This document shows, in pieces, positions 26,099 to 33,166 of a stretch of 64,000 nucleotides of DNA. The stretch is from Modestobacter sp. VKM Ac-2986 (lineage in GTDB: Bacteria > Actinomycetota > Actinomycetes > Mycobacteriales > Geodermatophilaceae): NCBI RefSeq assembly GCF_026967795.1, contig NZ_JAPVBH010000001.1:547028-611027 (forward strand), in the 5' to 3' direction. Made by a program: the position numbers and the translations under genes. Within the stretch, counting starts at the first letter, position 1; the number at the start of each line of letters is the position of its first letter. The notes below the pieces were generated by a model. It did no database searches and had not been told where the DNA came from. It saw only the letters and a list, made by a program, of their open reading frames with translations.

Positions 26099-27700
26099 TC
26101 AGGGCATCCGCTCGTAGGCGGGCACGGTCAGGAAGTCGGAGTACTCGTCGGCCAGCGCGAGCCGGCTGAACAGCTCCCGCGCCTCGTCCCAGCGGCCGGC
26201 GGCGAACGTGTCGCCCCGGGCGGCGGCGATGGCGGCCATCTCCTCCTCGACCACCCGCTGCACCAGCTCGGTGGTGACCTGCTGCCCGTCGGCCAGCGTG
26301 ACGTCGTTGTGCAGCCACTGCCAGACCTGGCTGCGGCTGATCTCGGCGGTGGCGGCGTCCTCCATCAGGCCGTTGATGCCCGCGGCGCCGGCCCCGCGCA
26401 GCCACGACTCCACGTACTGGATGCCGACGCTCACGTTGGCCCGCAGCCCCGCCTCGGTGGCCTGGCCCGGCGTCGAGCGCACGTCCAGCAGCTGTGCGGC
26501 GGTCACCGCGACGTCCTCGCGGAGCCGGTCGAGCTGGTTCGGCCGGTCGCCGAGCACCCGGTCGAAGACGGCCATCGCGGTGGCGACCATGCCGGGGTGG
26601 GCGACCCACGAGCCGTCGAAGCCGTCCTCGGCCTCGCGCGTCTTGTCCTCGGTGATCTTGCCGTAGGCGAACTCGTTGCGGGCCGGGTCCTTGCTGGGGA
26701 TGAACGCCGACATGCCGCCCATCGCGTGCGCGCCCCGCTTGTGGCAGGTGCGCACCAGCAGCTCGGTGTAGGCCCGCATGAACGGCACCGTCATCGAGAT
26801 GGAGTTGCGGTCGGGCAGCGTGAAGTCCGCGCCCCGGGTGCGGAAGGTCTTGATGACGCTGAACAGGTAGTCCCAGCGGCCGGCGTTGAGCCCGGCGGAG
26901 TGCTCGCGCAGCTCGTAGAGGATCTCCTCCATCTCGAACGCCGCCGGGTAGGTCTCGATCAGGCAGGTGGCCCGGATCGTGCCGCGCGGGATGCCGAGGT
27001 GGTCCTGGGCGAGGACGAACGCGTCGTTCCACAGCCGCGCCTCGAGGTGGCTCTCCATCTTCGGCAGGTAGAAGTACGGGCCCTGCCCGCGGTCGACCTG
27101 CTTCTGCCCGCAGGCGGCGAGGTAGAGCGCGAAGTCCACCAGGCTGCCGGAGGTCGGCTCGCCGTCCACGGTCAGGTGCTTCTCCGGCAGGTGCCAGCCG
27201 CGGGGGCGCACGATGATCGTGGGCAGCTCGTCGTCGGGCTTCAGCTCGTACCGCTTGCCGGCCGGTGAGGTGAAGTCGATGGTGCGGTCGATGGCGTCCA
27301 TCAGGTTCAGCGGGCCGTTGACGACGTTCTCCCACAGCGGTGAGTTGGCGTCCTCCTGGTCGGCCAGCCAGCACCGGGCGCCGGAGTTGAGCGCGTTGAC
27401 CGTCATCTTGCGGTCGGTCGGGCCGGTCATCTCCACGCGGCGGTCGACCAGCCCGGGCGCCGGGGGCGCGACCCGCCAGGAGTCGTCGGCGCGGATGGCG
27501 GCGGTCTCGGGCAGGAAGTCCAGCGTGCCGCCGGCGGCCAGCGCCGCCACCCGGTCCCGCCGGGCGCGCAGCCGCTCCTGACGGCGGCCCTCGAGCTCGC
27601 GGTGCAGCAGGGCGACCAGGCCCAGCGCCCGCGGGGTGAGCACCTCGTCGAACCGCGGCCCCATCGGGCCGGTGACCTCCACGCCGTCGACCGTGCTCAT
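26099..27700 (-). CDS. aceB: Malate synthase A
   Basis: Condenses glyoxylate and acetyl-CoA to malate in the glyoxylate shunt. The 533-aa length is right for the A form. Family blocks: RRVEMTGPTDRKMTVNALNS, QEDANSPLWENVVNGPLNLM, RPRGWHLPEKHL, GRWDYLFSVIKTF, MGGMSAFIPSKDP and NVSVGIQYVESWLRG. ATG 27700 follows GGGGAGCGCC; the frame continues to 27829 without homology. No isocitrate lyase gene lies next to it. It converges with the IclR gene and is divergent from the MarR/efflux pair. Confidence 0.96.
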   Translation of the reverse strand: MSTVDGVEVTGPMGPRFDEVLTPRALGLVALLHRELEGRRQERLRARRDRVAALAAGGTLDFLPETAAIRADDSWRVAPPAPGLVDRRVEMTGPTDRKMTVNALNSGARCWLADQEDANSPLWENVVNGPLNLMDAIDRTIDFTSPAGKRYELKPDDELPTIIVRPRGWHLPEKHLTVDGEPTSGSLVDFALYLAACGQKQVDRGQGPYFYLPKMESHLEARLWNDAFVLAQDHLGIPRGTIRATCLIETYPAAFEMEEILYELREHSAGLNAGRWDYLFSVIKTFRTRGADFTLPDRNSISMTVPFMRAYTELLVRTCHKRGAHAMGGMSAFIPSKDPARNEFAYGKITEDKTREAEDGFDGSWVAHPGMVATAMAVFDRVLGDRPNQLDRLREDVAVTAAQLLDVRSTPGQATEAGLRANVSVGIQYVESWLRGAGAAGINGLMEDAATAEISRSQVWQWLHNDVTLADGQQVTTELVQRVVEEEMAAIAAARGDTFAAGRWDEARELFSRLALADEYSDFLTVPAYERMP

Positions 27701-27813
27701 GGCGCTCCCCGGTGTCTGTCGCCGGCCGGCGCCGGCAGCTGTGCTGCGGAACGTAGCGGGTCGGCCCGCCCGGGGCGACGGCCGCCGCGCTGAGGCACCA
27801 CTCACCCGACCGC

Positions 27814-27829
27814 TTGTTGCATGGAACAA
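27814..27829. promoter_or_regulatory. Palindromic operator upstream of marR
   Basis: TTGTT-GCATGG-AACAA lies about 80 bp before the MarR gene in the aceB/marR divergent region. AT-rich inverted repeats with TTG/CAA arms are typical MarR-type operators; in this very GC-rich DNA it stands out. Confidence 0.5.
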
Positions 27830-27905
27830 CGACCAGGGTCAAGATGGTTGCTGTCTACATGTACCGGTCGACGGAGCCGGTACCGACCGAGCGGAGGACG
27901 TCGTC

Positions 27906-28379
27906 GTGCACCTGACCCAGGACACCTCCGAGCAGCTCGGCGCCGGCCTCGTCCGGCTGGTCCGCACGGCCAAGCAGCTCGGTCACCGGGTCGCCACCGA
28001 CCTCTATGGCGACCTGCCCTCCTACGGCTGGGCACTGCTGGTGCCGCTGGAGCAGGACGGGCCGCAGCGGTGCAGCGCCCTGGCCTCGGCCGCGCGCATC
28101 GACGTGTCGGTGGCCAGCCGGCAGGTAGCCGCCCTGGAGCGCGCCGGCTACCTCGAGCGACGTCCCGACCCGGTCGACGGGCGGGCCAGCCTGATCAGCC
28201 TCAGCGCCGCCGGGGCCGCTGCGCTGGCCCACACCCGCGACGTCCGCAGCCACTGGACCCTCGAGGCCCTCGACGACTGGACCGAGGAGGAGGCCCGCCG
28301 GTTCACCGAGCAGCTCGGTCGGCTGGCCGACGGCCTCGACCGCGCCGCCCGCCGGTCGCCCTCCCGCCCGGCCGACTGA
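27906..28379 (+). CDS. MarR-family regulator of the adjacent efflux pump
   Basis: 157 aa winged-helix protein: CSALASAARIDVSVASRQVA, ALERAGYLERRPDPVDGRAS and the following beta wing. GTG 27906 lies behind GGAGGA. A DHA2-type drug exporter follows 66 bp downstream on the same strand, a common repressor/pump pairing. The palindrome at 27814-27829 is a likely binding site. Similar in length and domain layout to the MarR after hspR. Confidence 0.85.
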   Translation: MHLTQDTSEQLGAGLVRLVRTAKQLGHRVATDLYGDLPSYGWALLVPLEQDGPQRCSALASAARIDVSVASRQVAALERAGYLERRPDPVDGRASLISLSAAGAAALAHTRDVRSHWTLEALDDWTEEEARRFTEQLGRLADGLDRAARRSPSRPAD

Positions 28380-28445
28380 CCCCGGCGCCCGCCCCGGCGG
28401 GCCGCCGACCCGCACCACCAGGACCACCCCTCAGGAGAGACGCAG

Positions 28446-30107
28446 ATGAGCAGCCCCGCACCCGTCCGGCCCGCCGCCGGCCCCGTCGCACCCGCGGTCG
28501 AGGCGCCGGCGCAGCAGCAGGGCCGGATGACCCACAAGCAGATCCTCAGCGCACTGTCGGGGATGTTGCTGGCGATGTTCGTCGCCATCCTGTCCTCGAC
28601 GGTCGTGTCGAACGCGCTGCCGACGATCATCACCGACCTGCGGGGCAGCCAGTCGCAGTACACCTGGGTGGTCACGGCGACCCTGCTGGCCTCCACCGCC
28701 TCCACCCCGATCTGGGGGAAGCTCGCCGACCTGTACAGCAAGAAGCTGCTGCTGCAGATCTCGATCGTCGTCTTCATCGTCGGGTCGATGCTGGCCGGGC
28801 TCTCCCAGTCGGTGCCCACCCTCATCGGCTGGCGTGCGCTGCAGGGGCTGGGCCTGGGTGGCCTGACCGCGCTGGTGCAGATCGCGATGGCCGCGATGAT
28901 CAGCCCGCGTGAGCGGGGCCGGTACTCCGGGCTGCTCGGTGGCGTCTTCGCCATCGGCACCGTCGCCGGCCCGCTGATCGGCGGGCTGCTGGTCGACACG
29001 TCGTGGCTGGGCTGGCGCTGGTGCTTCTACGTCGGCGTGCCCTTCGCCGTCGTCGCGCTCGTGCTGCTGCAGCGCACCCTGCACCTGCCGGTGGTCAAGC
29101 GCTCGGTCTCCATCGACTACCTGGGTGCGGGCTTCCTCACCGCCGGCGTCTCGGCCCTGCTGATCTGGGTCAGCATGGCCGGGCACCAGTTCGCCTGGGC
29201 CTCGCTGGAGACCGTGCTGTTCCTCGCCGGCGGGGTGCTGGCCATCGTGGCCTTCGTCGTCACCGAGCTGCGGGCGGCGGAGCCGATCGTCCCGCTCCGG
29301 CTCTTCCGCGACCGGACGACGACGCTGGCGATCGTGGCCAGCACGGTCATCGGTGTGGCGCTCTTCGGGTCCACCGTCTTCCTCGGCCAGTACCTGCAGA
29401 TCTCCCGCGGCTACTCGCCGACCGCGGCCGGGCTGCTGACCCTGCCGATGATCGGCGGGCTGGTGGCCTCCTCGACCATCTCCGGCATCCTGATCTCCCG
29501 CCACGGCCGGTGGAAGGCGTTCCTCGTCGTCGGGTCGGTGCTGGTCGCCCTCGGCTTCGGGCTGCTGGGGACCATCGACCACACCACCGACATGCTGCTG
29601 CTCGGCGTCTTCCTCGCCGTCCTGGGCATCGGGATCGGCCTGACCAACCAGAACCTGGTGCTGGCGGTGCAGAACACCGTCGCCGCCCGCGACCTCGGTG
29701 CGGCCAGCTCCGCGGTGGCCTTCTTCCGCAGCCTCGGCGGCACGATCGGCGTCTCGGTGCTCGGTGCCGTGCTCAGCGCCCGGGTCAGCACCCTGATCCA
29801 GGGCGGTCTGGCCGACGTGCCGGGCGCCGCTGCCTCGGCGGGCTCCCAGGACATCGGGCTGGCCAGCCTGGCCGACGCCCCTGCCCCGCTGCAGGAGCTG
29901 ATCCGGGCGTCCTACGGCGACGCCACCGGCCGGATCTTCGCCGTCGCCGCCGTCCTGTCGCTGATCTCCATCGTGGCCATCGCCTTCATCCGGGAGGTCG
30001 CGCTGCGCACGGAGTCCGGGGACGAGCGCATGCAGGACGACGCCGAGGGCAGCACCGCAGCCGTCGACGCCGAGTTGGCCGGCGCGGCCGCGCGGTCCCG
30101 CGCCTGA
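28446..30107 (+). CDS. DHA2-family MFS drug exporter (EmrB/QacA type)
   Basis: 553 aa with about 14 hydrophobic segments, the mark of the 14-TMS DHA2 branch. Signature elements: AILSSTVVSNALPTIITDL in helix 1, ADLYSKKLLLQ between helices 2 and 3, and GWRALQGLGLGGLTALVQIA with the antiporter motif in GPLIGGLLVD. The Lys/Arg- and Asp/Glu-containing loops point to proton antiport of hydrophobic drugs. ATG 28446 follows AGGAGAGACGCAG. Likely repressed by the MarR upstream. The transcript would run into a tandem repeat and then a strong terminator. Confidence 0.9.
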   Translation: MSSPAPVRPAAGPVAPAVEAPAQQQGRMTHKQILSALSGMLLAMFVAILSSTVVSNALPTIITDLRGSQSQYTWVVTATLLASTASTPIWGKLADLYSKKLLLQISIVVFIVGSMLAGLSQSVPTLIGWRALQGLGLGGLTALVQIAMAAMISPRERGRYSGLLGGVFAIGTVAGPLIGGLLVDTSWLGWRWCFYVGVPFAVVALVLLQRTLHLPVVKRSVSIDYLGAGFLTAGVSALLIWVSMAGHQFAWASLETVLFLAGGVLAIVAFVVTELRAAEPIVPLRLFRDRTTTLAIVASTVIGVALFGSTVFLGQYLQISRGYSPTAAGLLTLPMIGGLVASSTISGILISRHGRWKAFLVVGSVLVALGFGLLGTIDHTTDMLLLGVFLAVLGIGIGLTNQNLVLAVQNTVAARDLGAASSAVAFFRSLGGTIGVSVLGAVLSARVSTLIQGGLADVPGAAASAGSQDIGLASLADAPAPLQELIRASYGDATGRIFAVAAVLSLISIVAIAFIREVALRTESGDERMQDDAEGSTAAVDAELAGAAARSRA

Positions 30108-30109
30108 CG

Positions 30110-30341
30110 AAGGACCCCCTCGCCCCCCACCACTCGCAAGCTCGCGGCGGGACCCTGCGAGGGGGCCTGACCCTCACCCCCCACCACTCGCAAGCTCGCG
30201 GCGGGACCCTGCGAGGGGGCCTCACCCTCACCCCCCACCACTCGCAAGCTCGCGGCGGGACCCTGCGAGGGGGCCTCACCCTCACCCCCCACCACTCGCA
30301 AGCTCGCGGCGGGACCCTGCGAGGGGGCCTGGCCCTCACCC
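30110..30341. repeat. Four tandem copies of a 54-bp palindromic unit
   Basis: CACCACTCGC recurs at 30128, 30182, 30236 and 30290, an exact 54-bp period, and the units are almost identical. The array can form stems such as CCCCCTCGC (30115-30123) with GCGAGGGGG (30157-30165). It fills most of the 339-bp gap between the exporter and osmC. No spacers separate the units, so it is not CRISPR. A related single unit lies at the start of pyrE (39213-39269). Confidence 0.9.
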
Positions 30342-30361
30342 ACTCCGGTGGGGGTTGCACG

Positions 30362-30400
30362 ACGAAGGCCCGTCTCCCCGGTGGGGAGGCGGGCCTTCGT
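30362..30400. terminator. Bidirectional terminator between exporter and osmC
   Basis: An 18-bp stem with one G-T pair, ACGAAGGCCCG...CGGGCCTTCGT, around a 3-nt loop. It serves both converging genes. Confidence 0.8.
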
Positions 30401-30446
30401 GGTGTCCGGGGCCCCCGTCAGGTGACGAGGCGGCCGGGGTGGCGCG

Positions 30447-30887
30447 TCAGGCGAGTGCGGCGTCCAGGGTGATGTCGACGCCGGTCAGGGCCTTGCTCAC
30501 CGGGCAGCCGACCTTGGCGGCCTGGGCTGCCTTGTCGAAGCCGTCGGCGTCCAGGCCGTCGACCTCGCCGCGGACGGTGATCTTGATGCCGGTCAGCCGG
30601 AAGCCGCCGTTGTCCTTGTCCGGGCCGAGGGAGACGTCGGCGGAGACCTCGAGGCTCTCCACGGTGCCGCCGGCCTCGCCGATGACGGCGGACAGCTGCA
30701 TCGCGAAGCAGGCCGAGTGGGCCGCGGCGATGAGCTCCTCGGGGCTGGTGGTGCCCCCGGCCTCGTCAGCGGCGCGCTTGGGGAAGCTGACGTCGTAGGT
30801 GCCGACCTTGGAGCTGGACAGCTCGACCTGGCCGGAGCCCTCCTGGAGAGAGCCGTTCCATGCGGTGCGTGCGGTGCGGGTGGGCAT
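30447..30887 (-). CDS. OsmC-family peroxide-reducing protein
   Basis: 146 aa, thiol-dependent reduction of organic or inorganic hydroperoxides. The two conserved cysteines are in AAHSACFAMQLS and KVGCPVSKAL; the conserved Glu is in TSPEELIAAAHSACF. The sequence looks closer to OsmC than to Ohr, from memory of the families. ATG 30887 follows AGGAGG. An OhrR-type regulator lies 1.6 kb away on the same strand, with the Nramp-like gene between, so redox control of this gene is plausible. Confidence 0.88.
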   Translation of the reverse strand: MPTRTARTAWNGSLQEGSGQVELSSSKVGTYDVSFPKRAADEAGGTTSPEELIAAAHSACFAMQLSAVIGEAGGTVESLEVSADVSLGPDKDNGGFRLTGIKITVRGEVDGLDADGFDKAAQAAKVGCPVSKALTGVDITLDAALA

Positions 30888-31114
30888 CGGGCCTCCTGGT
30901 CTCGTGGTGACCCCACGGCGCGCAGGTGCGCCGCGGTCGGTCACCGTCCTCGTCGTGCACAACCGTTGCGCAGCGGCGCTGTTCCCGCCACCGCGCTCCG
31001 GGCGCTGTGGCAGCATCCCGGTCCTGGGGTGTGGGTCCCCGCGCGTGGTCGCCGGTCGCTCGTGCCCTCGCGGCGCGGGTGCCGGCGCAGGGCGTTCTCG
31101 ACGAGGAGGGGCGC

Positions 31115-32422
31115 ATGTCCGACGGGCGCGACAGGCCGGCAGCCAAGCAGGACCACGCCGACCGGGTGGACGACGACGGCGGGCGTCCCGCCAGGTGGAA
31201 GCTCGTCGGGCCCGGCCTCGTGGTGGCAGCCACGGGTGTGGGTGCCGCCGACATGGTCGCCACCCTGGTGGCCGGCTCGCGCTACGGCTACGGGCTGCTC
31301 TGGGCCGTCGTCCTGGGCGTCGTCCTGAAGATCGTCCTGGTGGAGGGCGCCGGACGGTTCACCCTGGCCACCGGGTACACCATCTTCGAGGGCTGGCGCT
31401 CCCTCGGCCGCTGGACCACCTGGTACTTCGCCCCCTACGTGATGATCTGGGGCTTCGTCTACGGGGCCACGGCGATGTCCTCCGCCGCGCTGCCCCTGGC
31501 CGCACTGTTCCCCGTCCTCCCCCTGTGGGCCTGGGCGATCGCCATGGGGCTGCTCGGGTTCGTGATGGTGTGGTTCGGCCGGTACGAGACCTTCGAGAAG
31601 ATCACCGCGGCGCTCGTCGGGATCATGTTCGTCACGGTCGTCGGTCTGGCGGTCATCGCCGCTCCCGGCATCCCGGACGTGCTCGCCGGCCTGGTCCCCC
31701 GGGTCCCCGGGGGCGGCATCCTCTACACGCTGGCGCTCGCGGGGGGCGTGGGCGGCACCATCACCCTGGCGGCCTACGGCTACTGGCTCCGGGAGAAGGG
31801 CTGGTACACGCCCAAGTGGATGAAGGTCATGCGGATCGACAACCGCATGGCGTACGTCATGACCGGGGTCTTCGTGGTCGCCATGCTCATCGTCGGTGCC
31901 GAGGTGGTCCGGGCCGCGGGGGTGAGCCTGAGCGCCGGCGACGAGGGGCTGCTCGACCTGTCGACCGTCCTGCGCGACGAGTACGGGGACGTGGTCGGGG
32001 TCGGCTTCCTGGTCGGCTTCTGGGCAGCGTCGTTCTCGTCGATCATCGGCGTCTGGAACGGCGTCTCCCTCATGTTCGCCGACTTCTGGGGCAACATGCG
32101 CGGGAAGGAGTCCGGCCACCCGGACACGCGGGTGGGGGGCAGGTACTTCAAGTTCTACGTGCTCTGGCTGACGTTCCCGCCGATGGTCCTCTTCGCGCTG
32201 GGCCAGCCCATCGGGCTCATCCTGGCCTACGGGGTGCTGGGATCGCTCTTCATGCCGTTCCTGGCGATCACCCTGCTCGGGCTGCTCAACGGCAGGCGGA
32301 TCCCGGCAGAGCACGCGAACAAGCTGGGCAGCAACATCGCCCTGGGGGTCATCGCGCTGATCTTCATCGTGCTGGGCGTCAACCAGCTCGTGAGCGCCCT
32401 GCGTCCGGTCCTCGGCGGGTAG
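31115..32422 (+). CDS. Nramp-superfamily transporter, non-canonical
   Basis: 435 aa with about 11 hydrophobic segments. The start LVGPGLVVAATGVGAADMVA aligns with helix 1 of Nramp proteins, but the metal-binding DPGN is replaced by GAAD, and helix 6 (LAGGVGGTITLAAYGYW) lacks the canonical MPH. It therefore belongs to a divergent Nramp-related group, and Mn/Fe transport should not be assumed. ATG 31115 follows GAGGAGGGG. Transcribed away from osmC and converging with ohrR. Confidence 0.8.
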   Translation: MSDGRDRPAAKQDHADRVDDDGGRPARWKLVGPGLVVAATGVGAADMVATLVAGSRYGYGLLWAVVLGVVLKIVLVEGAGRFTLATGYTIFEGWRSLGRWTTWYFAPYVMIWGFVYGATAMSSAALPLAALFPVLPLWAWAIAMGLLGFVMVWFGRYETFEKITAALVGIMFVTVVGLAVIAAPGIPDVLAGLVPRVPGGGILYTLALAGGVGGTITLAAYGYWLREKGWYTPKWMKVMRIDNRMAYVMTGVFVVAMLIVGAEVVRAAGVSLSAGDEGLLDLSTVLRDEYGDVVGVGFLVGFWAASFSSIIGVWNGVSLMFADFWGNMRGKESGHPDTRVGGRYFKFYVLWLTFPPMVLFALGQPIGLILAYGVLGSLFMPFLAITLLGLLNGRRIPAEHANKLGSNIALGVIALIFIVLGVNQLVSALRPVLGG

Positions 32423-32442
32423 CGAGCGGTCGCCGACAGCTG

Positions 32443-32491
32443 CGCCGACCCCCTGCCCGGTCCGAGGTCCGGACGGGGCAGGGGGTCGGCG
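32443..32491. terminator. Bidirectional terminator, Nramp-like/ohrR
   Basis: A 16-bp perfect stem (32443-32458 with 32476-32491; core CCGACCCCCTGCCC) between converging genes. Confidence 0.8.
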
Positions 32492-32506
32492 GGAGGTGCG
32501 CTGCGC

Positions 32507-32968
32507 TCAGGCGCGGACGTCGGCCTTGGGCTGGGTGACGCGCTCGGTGACGATGCGGAGCTGGTCGCGCAGCTCGGCGAACTGCTCCTCGTCGAGGTCG
32601 AGGGCGTCGATCATGGCCGCGTTGACCGCGAAGGCCGGCTCGTGCAGCGCGCGGCCGGCGTCGGTGAGCCGCACGGAGACCGAGCGCTCGTCGTCGGTCC
32701 GGCGGTGCCGGGTCACCAGACCCGCGGCGGTGAGCCGCTTGAGCAGGGGGGAGAGCGTGCCGGAGTCCAGCGCCAGGCGGCTGCCCAGCTGGCCGACCGT
32801 CTGCCCGTCCTCCTCCCACAGCAGCATGAGGACCAGGTACTGGGGATAGGTGATCCCGAGCTGGTCCAGCATCGGCCGGTAGCGGGCGGTGACCGCCCGC
32901 GAGGCGGCGTAGAGGGCAAAGCAGAGCTGGTCGTCGAGAGCCACGCTCGGCGACGGGGTGTCCGTCAT
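32507..32968 (-). CDS. OhrR-type MarR regulator (organic-peroxide sensor)
   Basis: 153 aa. DDQLCFALYAASRAVTARY near the N-terminus contains the peroxide-sensing Cys (C16) of OhrR proteins. The winged helix is LGSRLALDSGTLSPLLKRLT and AAGLVTRHRRTDDERSVSVR. Oxidation of the Cys releases DNA and switches on ohr/osmC-type genes; the OsmC gene nearby is the likely target. ATG 32968. It faces away from clpB, sharing about 200 bp of upstream DNA. Confidence 0.88.
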   Translation of the reverse strand: MTDTPSPSVALDDQLCFALYAASRAVTARYRPMLDQLGITYPQYLVLMLLWEEDGQTVGQLGSRLALDSGTLSPLLKRLTAAGLVTRHRRTDDERSVSVRLTDAGRALHEPAFAVNAAMIDALDLDEEQFAELRDQLRIVTERVTQPKADVRA

Positions 32969-33086
32969 GTGCACCAGAGTAGGGCGCGACCGAAGAAGAG
33001 GACGTCGTGTCGTTGTGATCCGTGACCAGTGGTGCGCCACAGTCTGGAGTCGAGGGTCCTCCCGGACCGTGGTCCGACGACCTCGG

Positions 33087-33107
33087 GTTGAGCGGAACAC
33101 GCTCAAC
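33087..33107 (+). promoter_or_regulatory. HAIR operator for HspR upstream of clpB
   Basis: GTTGAGC-N7-GCTCAAC is a perfect inverted repeat with HAIR spacing (consensus CTTGAGT-N7-ACTCAAG). It lies 60 bp upstream of the clpB start codon and overlaps the stress-type promoter. Confidence 0.78.
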
Positions 33108-33119
33108 TCCTGCGCCGTT
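33094..33119 (+). promoter_or_regulatory. Stress-sigma-type promoter of clpB
   Basis: GGAAC (33094-33098), 18 bases, GTT (33117-33119): the same pattern and spacing as at dnaK. The -35 element sits inside the HAIR spacer, so HspR binding and sigma-factor binding would exclude each other. Confidence 0.62.
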
Positions 33120-33166
33120 GGACCACCGGAACGCCCCGTACCGCAGGAAGGACACCCGCACCGACC

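Noticed and set aside
30110-30341. CRISPR array
   Set aside because: The 54-bp units are directly adjacent with no variable spacers, and no cas genes are nearby.
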